Numbered from the stretch's first letter, positions 46,189 to 57,469 are shown. The stretch: 64,000 nt of DNA from Leucobacter denitrificans (GCF_014396385.1 NZ_CP060716.1:372001-436000), one strand, 5' to 3'. The notes: a model not told the origin generated them from the letters alone. Translations and numbers: made by a program.

Positions 46189-48858
46189 ATGGCATCGGTC
46201 AATAGTTTCGACGCGAAAAATACACTCGCAGTCGGAGACGCAACATATGAGTATTTTGAAATCGGAAAGGTTCCGGGAAGCGCCCGGCTTCCGTACAGCT
46301 TGAAGGTGCTTCTTGAGAACCTCTTGCGCACCGAAGACGGTGCAAACGTTACGAAGCAGCACATTGAGGCACTTGGCAATTGGGATCCGAACGCTGAGCC
46401 AGATACTGAGATTCAGTTCACGCCAGCACGTGTGATCATGCAAGACTTCACGGGCGTTCCCTGTGTTGTCGACCTCGCTACCATGCGTGAAGCTGTGACT
46501 GACCTCGGTGGCGACCCGAACAAGATCAATCCGCTTGCCCCCGCTGAGTTGGTCATCGACCACTCGGTAATCTCAGATGTCTTTGGTACGCCAGATGCGT
46601 TCAAGAAGAACGTTGAAATTGAGTACCAGCGCAATGGCGAGCGCTACCAGTTCCTCCGTTGGGGCCAGGGCGCGTTTGATGACTTTAAGGTAGTTCCTCC
46701 AGGGACTGGCATTGTTCACCAGGTGAATATCGAGCACCTTGCTCGCGTGACCTTTACGCGCGAGGTAGACGGAGTGCTGCAGGCATACCCAGACACCTCT
46801 GTGGGCACCGACTCACACACAACAATGCAGAACGGCCTCGGCGTACTCGGTTGGGGCGTCGGCGGTATTGAGGCAGAGGCCGCAATGCTTGGTCAGCCTA
46901 TTTCCATGTTGATCCCACGTGTTGTTGGCTTCAAGCTTTCCGGCAAGATTCCTGCTGGGGTTACGGCGACTGACGTGGTGCTCACCATCACGCAGATGCT
47001 TCGCAATCACGGCGTGGTCGGTAAGTTCGTCGAGTTCTACGGCGCAGGCGTCGGATCAGTCCCGCTCGCTAACCGTGCGACCATCGGCAACATGAGCCCC
47101 GAGTTTGGTTCGACCGCAGCAATGTTCCCGGTAGACGACGTCACCCTTGACTACATGCGACTTACGGGTCGCGATGAGGCTCAGGTTGAGCTCGTGAAGG
47201 CATACACGCAGGCACAGGGCATGTGGCATGATCCATCGAACGAACCCGAATTCTCGGAGTACCTCGAGCTCGATCTCGGAACCGTTGTCTCATCGATTGC
47301 CGGCCCGAAGCGCCCGCAGGACCGCATTGAGCTTACGAATGCGAAGAACCAGTTCGAGACAGATCTGAAGAACTACGCTCAGGCTTCGAACCCCGCGAAG
47401 GTGAAGGACGAAGACGGCAACGAATTCGCTCTCGATCACGGCGCGGTTACGCTTGCGTCAATTACGTCGTGCACCAATACCTCGAACCCTTCGGTAATGC
47501 TTGCTGCCGGCGTGCTTGCACGCAATGCAGTCGCAAAGGGACTCAAGGCGAAGCCATGGGTGAAGACCACGCTCGCTCCGGGCTCTAAGGTTGTCACCGA
47601 TTACTACGAGAAGTCGGGTCTCACCGACGATCTTGAAGCACTCGGGTTCTACCTGGTCGGCTACGGTTGCATGACCTGCATTGGTAACTCCGGTCCGCTG
47701 AACGATGAAATCTCGCAGGCAGTAAACGACAATGATCTCGCTGTTACGGCAGTGCTCTCGGGCAACCGTAACTTCGAGGGCCGCATTAACCCCGACATCA
47801 AGATGAACTATCTTGCGAGCCCACCACTCGTTGTGGCGTACTCACTTGCGGGCAGCATGGATTTCGATTTCGAGACTGAATCACTCGGTCAAGACTCCGA
47901 AGGCAACGAGGTGTACCTCCGCGACATCTGGCCAGATCCGACCGAGGTTCAGCAGATCGCTGACGCCTCGATCGATTCCGACATGTTCCGCGAAAAGTAC
48001 GCGACGGTATTCGATGGTGACGAGCACTGGGCCTCACTTCCCACACCAGAGGGCAATACCTTCGAGTGGGATGAGAAGTCGACCTATGTTCGCAAGGCTC
48101 CGTACTTCGACGGCATGCAGCTTGAGCCATCACCTGTGCAAGACATCACGGGTGCTCGCGTGCTCGCGAAGCTTGGTGACTCGGTTACGACCGACCACAT
48201 CAGCCCTGCTGGCAGCTTTAAGGCCGAGACCCCTGCGGGGCGTTACCTCGTAGAAAACGGTATCGCTCCGAAGGACTTCAATACCTACGGTTCGCGACGC
48301 GGTAACCACGAAGTCATGATCCGCGGCACGTTTGCGAACATTCGTCTGCGTAACCAGCTTCTCGACGATGTCGAGGGTGGCTTCACCCGTGACTTCACGC
48401 AAGAGGGTGGCCCACAGTCCTACATCTACGATGCGTCGCAGAACTACCAGGCTGCAGGAATCCCGCTCGTCGTACTTGGTGGTAAGGAGTACGGTTCGGG
48501 TTCATCTCGCGACTGGGCCGCCAAGGGAACGAGTCTGCTCGGCGTGCACGCCGTTATCGCTGAGAGCTTCGAGCGTATCCACCGTTCGAACCTCATCGGC
48601 ATGGGTGTGCTTCCGCTTCAGTTCCCGGCCGGTAAGAGCGCCGATGATCTCGGTCTCGACGGTACGGAAACGTTTGACATTACGGGCATCACTGCACTCA
48701 ACGGTGGATCGACACCGAAGACTGTTTCGGTTAAGGCAGTGAAGGTAGACGGAACTGCAATCGAGTTCGATGCAGTGGTTCGTATCGACACCCCGGGTGA
48801 GGCGGATTACTACCGTAACGGTGGAATTCTGCAGTACGTGCTCCGTTCACTCGTGTAA
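46189..48858 (+). CDS. acnA: Aconitate hydratase A
   Basis: Converts citrate to isocitrate in the TCA cycle with a [4Fe-4S] cluster. 889 residues, normal for monomeric AcnA. Cluster ligands are Cys428 (T-S-C-T-N-T-S-N-P), Cys494 and Cys497 (G-C-M-T-C-I-G-N). The C-terminal swivel domain has Y-G-S-G-S-S-R-D-W. Start ATG at 46189 with TGGAGGAA 5 nt upstream, one of the strongest ribosome sites in the window. A perfect terminator follows. Confidence 0.97.
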   Translation: MASVNSFDAKNTLAVGDATYEYFEIGKVPGSARLPYSLKVLLENLLRTEDGANVTKQHIEALGNWDPNAEPDTEIQFTPARVIMQDFTGVPCVVDLATMREAVTDLGGDPNKINPLAPAELVIDHSVISDVFGTPDAFKKNVEIEYQRNGERYQFLRWGQGAFDDFKVVPPGTGIVHQVNIEHLARVTFTREVDGVLQAYPDTSVGTDSHTTMQNGLGVLGWGVGGIEAEAAMLGQPISMLIPRVVGFKLSGKIPAGVTATDVVLTITQMLRNHGVVGKFVEFYGAGVGSVPLANRATIGNMSPEFGSTAAMFPVDDVTLDYMRLTGRDEAQVELVKAYTQAQGMWHDPSNEPEFSEYLELDLGTVVSSIAGPKRPQDRIELTNAKNQFETDLKNYAQASNPAKVKDEDGNEFALDHGAVTLASITSCTNTSNPSVMLAAGVLARNAVAKGLKAKPWVKTTLAPGSKVVTDYYEKSGLTDDLEALGFYLVGYGCMTCIGNSGPLNDEISQAVNDNDLAVTAVLSGNRNFEGRINPDIKMNYLASPPLVVAYSLAGSMDFDFETESLGQDSEGNEVYLRDIWPDPTEVQQIADASIDSDMFREKYATVFDGDEHWASLPTPEGNTFEWDEKSTYVRKAPYFDGMQLEPSPVQDITGARVLAKLGDSVTTDHISPAGSFKAETPAGRYLVENGIAPKDFNTYGSRRGNHEVMIRGTFANIRLRNQLLDDVEGGFTRDFTQEGGPQSYIYDASQNYQAAGIPLVVLGGKEYGSGSSRDWAAKGTSLLGVHAVIAESFERIHRSNLIGMGVLPLQFPAGKSADDLGLDGTETFDITGITALNGGSTPKTVSVKAVKVDGTAIEFDAVVRIDTPGEADYYRNGGILQYVLRSLV

Positions 48859-48872
48859 CACGCTCAGAGAAG

Positions 48873-48909
48873 AAAACCCCAGTGGTCCGCTAAGGCCCAC
48901 TGGGGTTTT
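48873..48909 (+). terminator. acnA terminator
   Basis: A 13-bp perfect stem (48873-48885 with 48897-48909) with an A run before and a T run closing the right arm. Confidence 0.9.
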
Positions 48910-48948
48910 CCCGTCTTTAGGCTGCAATGCGAGGCCAGGGTGATTGAG

Positions 48949-48954
48949 TAGAAT
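48949..48954 (+). promoter_or_regulatory. -10 hexamer for leaderless dxs mRNA
   Basis: TAGAAT lies 6 nt before the ATG at 48961 (3 nt before the alternative ATG at 48958). No ribosome site. Confidence 0.45.
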
Positions 48955-48960
48955 GAAATG

Positions 48961-50865
48961 ATGCTTGAACGAATCAACGGACCGCGTGATTTAGACGCGT
49001 TGAGTGTAGAAGAATGCACCGACCTTGCCGCTGAGATTCGTCAGTTCCTTATTTCCGAAGTTTCAAAGACTGGAGGCCATCTCGGCCCGAACCTCGGTGT
49101 TGTAGAGCTCACAATTGCGATCCACCGTGTCTTTGACTCACCCAATGACCCGATAATTTTCGATACCGGGCATCAGAGCTACGTGCACAAGCTGCTCACA
49201 GGCCGCAAAGACTTCTCGCGCCTCAGGATGAAGGACGGGCTAGCGGGGTACCCGCAGCGTGCAGAAAGCCCTCACGACGTCGTTGAGAGCTCACACGCTT
49301 CGAGTTCACTGAGCTGGGCCGACGGTATTTCGCGAGCGTTTACGCGCACCGGGCGCCAGGACCGGCATGTCATTGCGGTCGTCGGAGACGGTGCTCTCAC
49401 AGGCGGTATGACCTGGGAAGCACTCAATAACATCACTGACGATAACGATCGCAACCTTGTCATTGTCGTTAATGACAATGGGCGCTCGTACGCGCCGACA
49501 ATCGGTGGATTCGCTCGATTCCTGAACGGCGTGCGCGTCACCGATAGCTATCGTGACCTGCAAGAGGGGAGCGAGCGTCTCTTTGACCGCTTAGGTGCTC
49601 CTGGTCGCACTGTGTATCGAGCCGCGAGAGGTGCGATACGGGGGCTCGTGAGTCGCGCTTCTGGCAATCAAGATCTGTATAGCAACCTCGACATCAAGTA
49701 CGTCGGCCCGATTCATGGACATGATTTAGAGGCCGTGGAGCGCGCGCTGAAACAGGCGAAGGCATACGGGCGGCCGACCATCGTTCACGTGATCACCGAG
49801 AAAGGGCACGGCTACGCCCCAGCTGAGAACGATCAGGCCGACCAGTTCCACGCTATCGGGCAGATCAATCCAGAGAACGGAGAATCGCTAGACGCCTCCT
49901 CTGGGAGAAGCTGGACGTCGGTGTTCCGGGAGCGAATTCTCGAGCTCGCGCACCAGAACGAGCGAATTGTCGGGATCACCGGAGCGATGCTGAACCCTAC
50001 AGGGCTTGATGCCTTTGCAAAGGCGTACCCTCGCCGCGTGTATGACGTTGGAATTGCAGAGCAGCACGCAGTGACCTCTGCCGCCGGTCTCGCATATGGC
50101 GGCCTCCATCCTGTTGTGGCCATCTACGCAACATTTATGAATCGAGCATTCGACCAGTTGCTTATGGACGTCGCCCTCCATCGGGCGGGAGTCACCTTTG
50201 TGCTCGATCGTGCGGGCATTACAGGCCCTGACGGTGCAAGTCATAACGGAGTTTGGGATCTCGCGACATTGCAGGTGATTCCTGGAATCCAGATCGCTGC
50301 TCCTCGCGATGAAGCCACACTGAGAGAGCTTTTGGGTGAGGCAGTTGAAATCGATGATGCACCGACGGTAATTCGATACCCAAAGGGGAGTGTGGGAGAG
50401 CCAATTGCCGCGCTGCGTCGATCAGAAGATGGCGTTGATGTGTTGCTCGAGAGTGCTGACCGAGAACACGCTGATGTGCTGTTCGTTGCGGTTGGGCCGA
50501 TGGCGCGAATTGCTCTCGAAACCGCGGCGCTTCTCGAACAACAAGGCATCACCTCCACGGTTGTTGATCCGCGCTGGGTGATACCTGTTCAGCGTTCGAT
50601 TGTCGACCTTGCGCGAACCCATCGGCTCGTGATTGCGATTGAAGATGGAATACGGGTCGGGGGAGTAGGCACCACGATCCGCCAAGAATTGCGCGAGGGC
50701 GGAGTCGACACCGCAGTGAGTGAACTCGGCACCCCGTATGAGTTTCTCACGCACGCTTCACGTGGCGAACTACTGGAGTATGCGGGTCTCACCGCTGTGC
50801 AAATCGCGTCAGATGTTGTTGAGCAGGTGCAGGGCAAACGACTCCCGATCGCGCGTCCCGAGTGA
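48961..50865 (+). CDS. dxs: 1-Deoxy-D-xylulose-5-phosphate synthase
   Basis: First enzyme of the MEP isoprenoid pathway: pyruvate + glyceraldehyde 3-phosphate to DXP, with thiamine diphosphate. 634 residues from 48961 (635 from the adjacent ATG at 48958). Motifs: G-H-Q-S-Y-V-H-K near 68, thiamine site G-D-G-A-L-T-G-G ... V-N-D-N, and D-V-G-I-A-E-Q-H in the second domain. The leaderless-type hexamer favours 48961. Convergent with fadJ. Confidence 0.96.
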   Translation: MLERINGPRDLDALSVEECTDLAAEIRQFLISEVSKTGGHLGPNLGVVELTIAIHRVFDSPNDPIIFDTGHQSYVHKLLTGRKDFSRLRMKDGLAGYPQRAESPHDVVESSHASSSLSWADGISRAFTRTGRQDRHVIAVVGDGALTGGMTWEALNNITDDNDRNLVIVVNDNGRSYAPTIGGFARFLNGVRVTDSYRDLQEGSERLFDRLGAPGRTVYRAARGAIRGLVSRASGNQDLYSNLDIKYVGPIHGHDLEAVERALKQAKAYGRPTIVHVITEKGHGYAPAENDQADQFHAIGQINPENGESLDASSGRSWTSVFRERILELAHQNERIVGITGAMLNPTGLDAFAKAYPRRVYDVGIAEQHAVTSAAGLAYGGLHPVVAIYATFMNRAFDQLLMDVALHRAGVTFVLDRAGITGPDGASHNGVWDLATLQVIPGIQIAAPRDEATLRELLGEAVEIDDAPTVIRYPKGSVGEPIAALRRSEDGVDVLLESADREHADVLFVAVGPMARIALETAALLEQQGITSTVVDPRWVIPVQRSIVDLARTHRLVIAIEDGIRVGGVGTTIRQELREGGVDTAVSELGTPYEFLTHASRGELLEYAGLTAVQIASDVVEQVQGKRLPIARPE

Positions 50866-50871
50866 CGGAGC

Positions 50872-50906
50872 AGGTGGGCCAGCCTTCCAATGAAGGTGGC
50901 CCACCT
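50872..50906. terminator. Bidirectional terminator between dxs and fadJ
   Basis: A 10-bp stem (50872-50881 with 50897-50906) continued by a 5-bp inner stem and CAAT loop with one bulge. There is no long T run, but the position between convergent genes supports the role. Confidence 0.7.
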
Positions 50907-50915
50907 ACAGATCGT

Positions 50916-53054
50916 TTAGCTCTCTACGCTGCCAATTTTGGGAGTGTGAAACGTGCTTCCAAACGCGCGTTCTGAGGCTCCGACGCGATCCAGGTATGGG
51001 GTCGCCCCACCAGCCTGGAACGGCCAACCGGCACCGAGGATTAGACCAAGGTCGATGTCTTCGGCGGCATGCACCACATCTTCATCGAGCATAATCTTGA
51101 TCTCGTTCGCGAGTTCGTCTTCAACACGCTTCAGAATCACCTCCGCGGTGACGGGAGTGTTGCCAAAGGTGAGCGCCTTCTTCGCTTCCTTAGAAAGGTC
51201 TTCAACCTTGCCCATCTTTGTTTTCACGAGTGGATCAGAGATCTCAGCCAAGGCGTGAAGGTTTGGCGAAGCGTAGAACCGTTCGGGGAACGCGTGCACC
51301 ATTGTGTCTTGCACGTGTGCAGCGACCTTCCAACCCACCAGATCAATGAGTTCGAATGGCCCCATTGGTAGACCGATTGGTGCGAGCGCCTGCTCAACGA
51401 CGGGCATTGGCGTTCCTTCGTCGAGAGCACGTGCAGCCTCACCCATTACCTTGGCGAGCAAACGATTCACGACGAACCCCGGCCGATCCGCCGTAATAAT
51501 CGCGCTCTTACCGAGCTTCTTCGCAATGACCATCGCGGTCGAAAGCGTTGTCTCGTTTGTCTCAGGCGCATTTACGACCTCAAGGAGCGGCATGACCGCT
51601 ACCGGGTTGAAGAAGTGGAATCCAACGAGCCGCTCCGGATGAGCGAGGTTCTTACCAATCTCCTCAACAGAGAGCGACGAGGTATTCGTTGCAAGAATTG
51701 CGTCTTCAGCGATGATGGGCTCGATCTCGGCAAAGACCTGCTGTTTCACTGAGACTTCTTCAAAGACTGCCTCGATTACCCAATCGCAGTCAGCAAATTG
51801 CGACTTATCTGTTGTGCCTGTGACAAGTGCCTTCACTTGATTGGCGTCGTCGGAGGAGAGCCGGCCCTTTTCGAGCATCTTGTCGATCTCGCCTCGGATG
51901 TACCCGATGCCCTTGTCAACGCGGGCCTGATCTAGATCTGTGATGACGACGGGCACGCGAAGCTTACGTGCGAATAGCAAGGCGAACTGGCTCGCCATGA
52001 GTCCGGCGCCAATGATTCCGACCTTCTCGACCTTCTTCGCGAGCTCCTTATCGGGTGCGCCAGCAGGACGCTTCGCGCGCTTTTGCACGAGATCGAAGGC
52101 GTAGATCGATGCGGCAAATTGATCGCCCGAGATGAGTTCAGCAAGCGCTTCGTCTTCTCGCTCGAAACCGCGAACTCTGTCGTTATCTTTGGCTGCGTTC
52201 AGCAGATCGAGCGCAACATACGGTGACTTAGCTGCGGTTCCGATCTTCGCTCGTAACGTGTCGCGCGCGATCTTGATCGCCACTGGCCACTTCGTGAGGC
52301 GCTCAAGCTTGCCAGGTTCGTTTGGTCTCGACACCTTGATCCGCTTGTTCAGTACCCCATCTGCCCACGCGACTGATTGCTCAAGGAAGCTAGCAGAGCC
52401 AAACATCTCGTCGAATAGACCAAGCTCTTTCGCCTGCTTCGGCTTGAGCATGCGATTGTTTTTGAGAGGGTTCGACACAATGATGTCGATTGCATTCTCG
52501 ATGCCGATGAGGTTGGGAACAAGCGTTGCTCCACCCCAGCCCGGAATTATGCCAAGGAAGACCTCAGGGAATGCGAGAGCAGCCGTTGACGAATCGAGTG
52601 TGCGGTAGTCACAATTGAGCGCAATTTCCATAGCACCGCCCAGTGCGAGTCCGTTGACAAATGCGAAAGAAGGCACGCCAAGGGTGCTTAGCTTGCCGAG
52701 CACATGGTGTCCGTACTGGGCCATAAGTCGCGCGTTCTCACGTGTAGCGAGCGTCGAGACCTTCGAGAGATCCGCACCTGCTGCAAATATGAATTGTTTG
52801 CCAGTAATCGCAACCGCCTGAATCTCACCTGAAGCAGCACGCCCCGTGAGCGAATCAAGCACCTGGTTGAGTGCTTGGAGTGTGCGAGGCCCGAGAGTAT
52901 TCGGGCGGGTGTAGTCCCGACCGTTGTCGAATGTGATGAGAGCGAGGGTGCCACCAGAGGGAAGCGGAACATCGCGAACATATGACTCGGTCACTACCTC
53001 ATCAGCTGAGGCTTCGATGAGTGGAGAGAAATCGATCTTGCTGTAGTCAGTCAT
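50916..53054 (-). CDS. fadJ: Fatty acid oxidation multienzyme: enoyl-CoA hydratase / 3-hydroxyacyl-CoA dehydrogenase
   Basis: 712 residues. The N-terminal crotonase domain (about 20-290) has F-A-A-G-A-D-L-S-K and L-G-G-A-M-E-I; the C-terminal dehydrogenase has G-I-I-G-A-G-L-M-A-S near 355 (the usual G after L-M is A here) and the H-F-F-N-P motif with catalytic His. Together they hydrate and oxidise acyl-CoA in beta-oxidation. The start is ATG at 53054 with AAGGG upstream; the longer frame to 53132 lies inside the thiolase gene. It starts 5 nt after fadA, so the two subunits are co-expressed. Confidence 0.93.
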   Translation of the reverse strand: MTDYSKIDFSPLIEASADEVVTESYVRDVPLPSGGTLALITFDNGRDYTRPNTLGPRTLQALNQVLDSLTGRAASGEIQAVAITGKQFIFAAGADLSKVSTLATRENARLMAQYGHHVLGKLSTLGVPSFAFVNGLALGGAMEIALNCDYRTLDSSTAALAFPEVFLGIIPGWGGATLVPNLIGIENAIDIIVSNPLKNNRMLKPKQAKELGLFDEMFGSASFLEQSVAWADGVLNKRIKVSRPNEPGKLERLTKWPVAIKIARDTLRAKIGTAAKSPYVALDLLNAAKDNDRVRGFEREDEALAELISGDQFAASIYAFDLVQKRAKRPAGAPDKELAKKVEKVGIIGAGLMASQFALLFARKLRVPVVITDLDQARVDKGIGYIRGEIDKMLEKGRLSSDDANQVKALVTGTTDKSQFADCDWVIEAVFEEVSVKQQVFAEIEPIIAEDAILATNTSSLSVEEIGKNLAHPERLVGFHFFNPVAVMPLLEVVNAPETNETTLSTAMVIAKKLGKSAIITADRPGFVVNRLLAKVMGEAARALDEGTPMPVVEQALAPIGLPMGPFELIDLVGWKVAAHVQDTMVHAFPERFYASPNLHALAEISDPLVKTKMGKVEDLSKEAKKALTFGNTPVTAEVILKRVEDELANEIKIMLDEDVVHAAEDIDLGLILGAGWPFQAGGATPYLDRVGASERAFGSTFHTPKIGSVES

Positions 53055-53059
53055 TGCGC

Positions 53060-54262
53060 TTACTTGCCCTTCTTGCCGTTGAAGTGAGGGTTCTCCCAGA
53101 TAACGGTGCCGCCTTGGCCCAGACCCACACACATTGCTGTGACGCCGAAGCGAACATCGGGACGCTGCTCAAACTGCCTGGCGAGTTGAACCATTAAACG
53201 CACTCCTGACGCGGCGAGTGGGTGGCCGAACGCAATCGCGCCGCCCCATGGATTCACCCGTGGATCATCGTCGGCAATGCCAAAGTGATCGGTGAACGAC
53301 AACACCTGAACTGCGAATGCTTCATTAAGTTCGAAGAGGCCAATATCTTCGATCTTGAGCCCAGCCTTCTTCAATGCCTTTTCCGTTGAAGGTACGGGTC
53401 CGAGTCCCATAACCTCTGGCTCGACACCTGCGAATGCGAACGAAACCATCCGCATTTTTGCGGAGAGTCCCAACTCTCGAGCCGTATCGCCACCCGCGAG
53501 TAGTGAAATAGTTGCCCCGTCTGTGAGCGGGGAAGAGGTGCCCGCAGTCACGCGGCCGTGCGGCCTAAACGGCGTCTTCAGCCCTGCGAGATCCTCCATC
53601 GTCGTGTTTGGACGACGTCCCTCATCCTCAGTGGCAAGACCCCACCCTTCGGACGTTTTGTACGCGACCGGAACCAAGTCGGCCTGAATGTCACCTCGAT
53701 CGTAAGCGGCCTGAACTTTATGCTGACTCAGCATTCCGAACCTGTCGGCGCGCTCCTTTGTAAGCTCAGGAAAACGGTCGTGCAGTCGTTCTGCTGTGAT
53801 GCCCATGTTGAGCGCATCCGGGCTCACGAGTTTCTCTGCAACGAAGCGAGGGTTTGGGTCAGCGTTCAATCCTATGGGATGGTGCCCCATGTGTTCAACG
53901 CCACCGGCAATCGCAAGGTCATACTGGCCCGAACCGATCGCACCACCCATCATGGCGGTAACGGTCATCGCGCCGGCACACATGCGGTCGAGGGCGAAAC
54001 CCGGAACCGTAGTTGGAAGGCCAGCAAGAATCGAGACGGTACGGCCAAGAGTAAGCCCCTGATCACCCTGTTGCGTAGTTGCCGCAATCCCGACATCGTC
54101 GACGCGATCAAGAGGGAGGTCAGGGTTGCGATTTACCAGCCCCTGTAAAGCTTTCACTGCGAGATCATCCGCACGTGTGCTCGCGTACATGCCCTTTTCG
54201 CCTGCGCGTCCGAATGGGGTGCGTACCCCATCAACAAACACGACTTCTCTCATTGTGGCCAC
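53060..54262 (-). CDS. fadA: Acetyl-CoA acyltransferase (3-ketoacyl-CoA thiolase)
   Basis: 400 residues; the last step of beta-oxidation. Nucleophile Cys95 (R-M-C-A-G-A), His in G-H-P-L-A-A-S-G, and the second Cys in M-C-V-G-L-G-Q-G-G. GTG at 54262 has GGAGG 5 nt upstream and is preferred to the ATG three codons later. FadA and FadJ likely form a trifunctional complex. The RNase D gene ends 113 nt upstream. Confidence 0.94.
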   Translation of the reverse strand: MATMREVVFVDGVRTPFGRAGEKGMYASTRADDLAVKALQGLVNRNPDLPLDRVDDVGIAATTQQGDQGLTLGRTVSILAGLPTTVPGFALDRMCAGAMTVTAMMGGAIGSGQYDLAIAGGVEHMGHHPIGLNADPNPRFVAEKLVSPDALNMGITAERLHDRFPELTKERADRFGMLSQHKVQAAYDRGDIQADLVPVAYKTSEGWGLATEDEGRRPNTTMEDLAGLKTPFRPHGRVTAGTSSPLTDGATISLLAGGDTARELGLSAKMRMVSFAFAGVEPEVMGLGPVPSTEKALKKAGLKIEDIGLFELNEAFAVQVLSFTDHFGIADDDPRVNPWGGAIAFGHPLAASGVRLMVQLARQFEQRPDVRFGVTAMCVGLGQGGTVIWENPHFNGKKGK

Positions 54263-54375
54263 TTTGCCTCCATTACGTGGTGTGTCAGTTGTCTTTCATC
54301 TTATGAACCCAAGATGATCCGAGGGGAACTGGTGCATGGTTTGCTAGAGAACGCGCGCTTTCGACTCGAACATGT

Positions 54376-55545
54376 TTATTCGTTATCTACAAAAACGGTG
54401 CACAATATTGGTGCGACTATTCCAATTTGCCAGGGGCGTGCCCCAAGCTCGCTCAGCCGCTCCGCGACTGCTTCTGGTGTGGCGATCGCGGGCGGTTCCC
54501 AAGCCAATCCCCGCAGCACGCTCGGCGGAATCAGGTTCTCTGTGGGTATGTGTTGGCGTTCAGACTCAGCAGTGGCCACAGCGCGCAGTTCACTCAGCCG
54601 CTCGGCTGCATCTGGAAAACGCTGCGGCCACGCACGATGATTTGGCATCGTGTTGGGAGCGCGAGTGGGGGGACCGGGCAGTTGCGCAGTGGTCTTCCCT
54701 CGCAAAATTGCCTTCCACCAACGATTAAGCTCTGTCCGGCTCGCGCGGCCCCGAAAAGTTTTGAGCGATGCAAGATCTTCGGGTGATCGCGGGTTCGCTA
54801 GTACTGCGGCGACTATAGAAGCATCTGGAATGAGCCTGCCGGGAGCTATGTCTTTGCTTTTCGCAAGGGTGTCTCGCGCTGTCCAAAGTTCGCGCACCAT
54901 AGCAAGTTGGCGTGGTGATCTGAGCTTATTTCCTGCAACCTTGCGCCAAGGATCTTCAGGCTTTGGCTTTGGCGCTTTGCGAAGTACCGCGTCGAATTCT
55001 TGAAACGCGTAGTCCAGCTTCCCCTGTTCCTCCAGCGCGTGTTTGACCGCATCACGAAGATCGGGGAGGAGCGCGACGTCGAGTGCCGCATACTCAAGCC
55101 ACGGTTCCGGAAGCGGTCGCGTCGACCAATCCGCTGCCGAATGCGCCTTCTCGAGCGTGACATCGAGGAGCTCTGCAGTAACGTACCCGAGGCCTACCCG
55201 CTCGAGCCCCAAGAGCCTCGACCCCAGTTCAGTGTCAAACAGTGCTTGTGGATCCAGTCCGATCTCTCGCAGGCTGGGGAGATCCTGATCCGCCGCATGT
55301 AGGACCCATTCGTCACCCGTGAGCGCGCTCGCGAGCGGAGAGAAATCTGAGATACCCGTTGGATCAAAAAGGAATGTACCCGCTCCGCGTCGATACACCT
55401 GCACGAGGTAGGCGCGATTGCTATATCGGTATCCTGAAGCTCGTTCGGTGTCTACACCGAACGGACCCTCACCTTGAGCGATGCGACGACTCGCATCGTG
55501 GAGTTCGTCTTGATCTGTTACAAGGGTCCAGCGTTCAGCGCTCAT
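54376..55545 (-). CDS. rnd: RNase D family 3'-5' exonuclease with HRDC domain
   Basis: 389 residues. The DEDDy exonuclease domain (about 1-200) shows V-D-T-E-R-A near 31, A-A-D-Q-D near 80, and Y-A-A-L-D-V near 145; the HRDC domain follows about 210-290. RNase D trims tRNA 3' ends; in Actinobacteria the gene lies between DUF3000 and a thiolase as here. The start is the ATG at 55545, overlapping the DUF3000 stop by 11 nt, so translation is coupled. The frame to 55722 lies inside DUF3000. Confidence 0.9.
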   Translation of the reverse strand: MSAERWTLVTDQDELHDASRRIAQGEGPFGVDTERASGYRYSNRAYLVQVYRRGAGTFLFDPTGISDFSPLASALTGDEWVLHAADQDLPSLREIGLDPQALFDTELGSRLLGLERVGLGYVTAELLDVTLEKAHSAADWSTRPLPEPWLEYAALDVALLPDLRDAVKHALEEQGKLDYAFQEFDAVLRKAPKPKPEDPWRKVAGNKLRSPRQLAMVRELWTARDTLAKSKDIAPGRLIPDASIVAAVLANPRSPEDLASLKTFRGRASRTELNRWWKAILRGKTTAQLPGPPTRAPNTMPNHRAWPQRFPDAAERLSELRAVATAESERQHIPTENLIPPSVLRGLAWEPPAIATPEAVAERLSELGARPWQIGIVAPILCTVFVDNE

Positions 55546-56161
55546 GAGGTGTTGTGGGGCGTTTCGATTTCGTTCGGTGATGGACAAGCGAGGCGACACC
55601 TTCTTGATGCGGGAACCCCGCGAGCAGGCACAGCAACTCTGACCAAGCCTCGATATGAGCGCGAATGTCTTCGCCTTGAGGTGTCCAAGATGCGCGCAGC
55701 TCGATCTGAGAGCTATCGCCACGTGCCTCTAGCGTACCGAAGCTGCTTGACAGCACCTTCGTAGCTGTGCCGGAGAGGAATGTATAGGAGGCCTTGCGAG
55801 AAGATAGAGCATCGACGAGCCACGACCAAGCGACGTCAGATATGAATGGATCGACACCAATCTCGAGCTCGAGGGGAGCTTGCGCGTAACACACAACACG
55901 AAATGATCCACCCCATTCTTCTGAGGAATCTGGATCGTACATGAGCACAAATCGGCCGGCGCCAGCGGGGGAGTCGAGTACAGCCTCGCTCTCTGCAGAT
56001 TTGCCCTCTCGAATTCCCGCTGCAAATGCGATTGAATGGGGTGCGATTCGCTCCGGTGCTGGAATCTCACGTACGACAAGTTCGCTGCGAAGCAGACTAC
56101 TACGCAGCCGCTCGGCTGCTGCAGTGAAAGCGGCCGGAGGCGGCACTGGCGTAGAAGACAC
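55535..56161 (-). CDS. DUF3000 family protein
   Basis: 208 residues of the actinobacterial DUF3000 family, function unknown, almost always next to the RNase D gene. Typical parts: R-E-I-P-A-P-E-R-I-A-P near 32, G-R-F-V-L-M-Y-D-P-D near 67, and W-S-W-L-V-D-A-L near 111. It is the first gene of DUF3000-rnd-fadA-fadJ. GTG at 56161 has TAGTCT 6 nt upstream and no ribosome site, so it is probably leaderless. Confidence 0.88.
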   Translation of the reverse strand: MSSTPVPPPAAFTAAAERLRSSLLRSELVVREIPAPERIAPHSIAFAAGIREGKSAESEAVLDSPAGAGRFVLMYDPDSSEEWGGSFRVVCYAQAPLELEIGVDPFISDVAWSWLVDALSSRKASYTFLSGTATKVLSSSFGTLEARGDSSQIELRASWTPQGEDIRAHIEAWSELLCLLAGFPHQEGVASLVHHRTKSKRPTTPHER

Positions 56162-56167
56162 ATAGGA

Positions 56168-56173
56168 AGACTA
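56168..56173 (-). promoter_or_regulatory. -10 hexamer for leaderless DUF3000 mRNA
   Basis: TAGTCT on the minus strand lies 6 nt before the GTG at 56161. Confidence 0.42.
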
Positions 56174-56257
56174 GAGTTTGCTGTACGCCTCCTCGGCCTC
56201 CCACGCCGGGTGAGACTAAAATGCGGGAGCGATACGGCGCGAGGGAGAAATGAACTC

Positions 56258-57469
56258 ATGAATGCGTGGAGAAAGGCCGTTGTCGCCGGCTCTGCAGCTG
56301 CGGCGGCTGGCCTCACTGCCGGGGCAGCAGCATTCGCCGCAAGCGTTCAGTTTGCGCGTTCCACAGTTCGTGTAGCCGAGCGCTCTGAACGGTCGGTGCG
56401 CGTTTTGAGAGTGGTTCGTGGTGAAGTCACCCGGGTATGGCTCGCTGGCGAAGGCGTTGATGCACTCGGGCGTCAGTCATTGCTGTTCGAGACGCCCGAT
56501 GATCTCGCAAATGTCCTGAGTGGTCGCGAGCCTTCAGGTCACGCAAGGCTCGGACCGGTCGTCGCACGGAGTGGCATTTCGGTGCTCCGCGAGGTCGAAC
56601 GAGTGGATCGCGGAACCCTTGAAGCTGGTGCTGAGGGGCGCATGGTTGGTTGGTGGTACACCCGCCCAGAAGAACTTGGCTATCGCGTCGAGCGAACGAG
56701 CTTCGAGTCAGAGATTGGTGAACTGGACGCTTGGATTGTGCGCCCGAGGTGGCCACGGAAACGGCGCTGGGCAGTTCATGTGCACGGTAGAGGCGCGAGG
56801 CCAGAAGAGACGTTTCGTGGCATCGCCCCGCTCGCTCGGGCCGGGGTGACCAGCCTCATAATCAACTATCGAAACGATGAACAGCAGCCACCAGGTCATG
56901 GTTCCCGCTACGGCCTTGGTATCTCTGAGAGCCGCGACGTCGATGCAGCAGTTGGGAGGGCGCTCGATCTTGGGGCGGAACGGGTCACGCTCGTTGGATG
57001 GTCGATGGGTGGAACCGCGAGCCTTCTCGCAGCGGCAGACGGAGTGAATCGCCATCACATCGATGGGATCATCCTTGATTCTCCGGGGATCGATTGGCCT
57101 GAAATACTGCGATGGCATACCAGGCTTAAGCGCGCCCCATTGTGGATCGCGAACGTCGGCATGCGCATGCTTCGTGCTGGACTCGTCTCCTCGGGTGAAG
57201 AGGGCGGCATCGATGTGCAGTCGCTTCGGCCGGAGCACTTCGCGAGCCGGCTCAGTGTGCCGACCCTTGTACTTGCAAGCCCTGATGATCGGTATGTTCC
57301 GTGGGCAGGTGCTCGAGAACTTGCGGGGTTATGCCCGGAACATGTGCAGTTAGTGACCATCTCAGGCGCGCGTCATGTGCGGTTGTGGAATGTCGATCCA
57401 GAACGGTGGGAGCAGGCAGTGCTCGATTTCGCCGCTGCGTTGCCACGACCAGGCTGGCGGGGGCAGTAG
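56258..57469 (+). CDS. Membrane-anchored alpha/beta hydrolase
   Basis: 403 residues. One N-terminal Ala-rich membrane or signal segment (about 7-30) leads to an alpha/beta hydrolase with H-V-H-G-R-G (oxyanion loop), nucleophile Ser in G-W-S-M-G-G, Asp in P-D-D-R-Y-V-P-W and His in G-A-R-H-V. It is probably at the outer face of the membrane; substrate unknown. ATG at 56258 has GAGGGAG upstream; the frame begins earlier at 56036, which overlaps DUF3000. The zapE-like gene follows within 11 nt. Confidence 0.85.
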   Translation: MNAWRKAVVAGSAAAAAGLTAGAAAFAASVQFARSTVRVAERSERSVRVLRVVRGEVTRVWLAGEGVDALGRQSLLFETPDDLANVLSGREPSGHARLGPVVARSGISVLREVERVDRGTLEAGAEGRMVGWWYTRPEELGYRVERTSFESEIGELDAWIVRPRWPRKRRWAVHVHGRGARPEETFRGIAPLARAGVTSLIINYRNDEQQPPGHGSRYGLGISESRDVDAAVGRALDLGAERVTLVGWSMGGTASLLAAADGVNRHHIDGIILDSPGIDWPEILRWHTRLKRAPLWIANVGMRMLRAGLVSSGEEGGIDVQSLRPEHFASRLSVPTLVLASPDDRYVPWAGARELAGLCPEHVQLVTISGARHVRLWNVDPERWEQAVLDFAAALPRPGWRGQ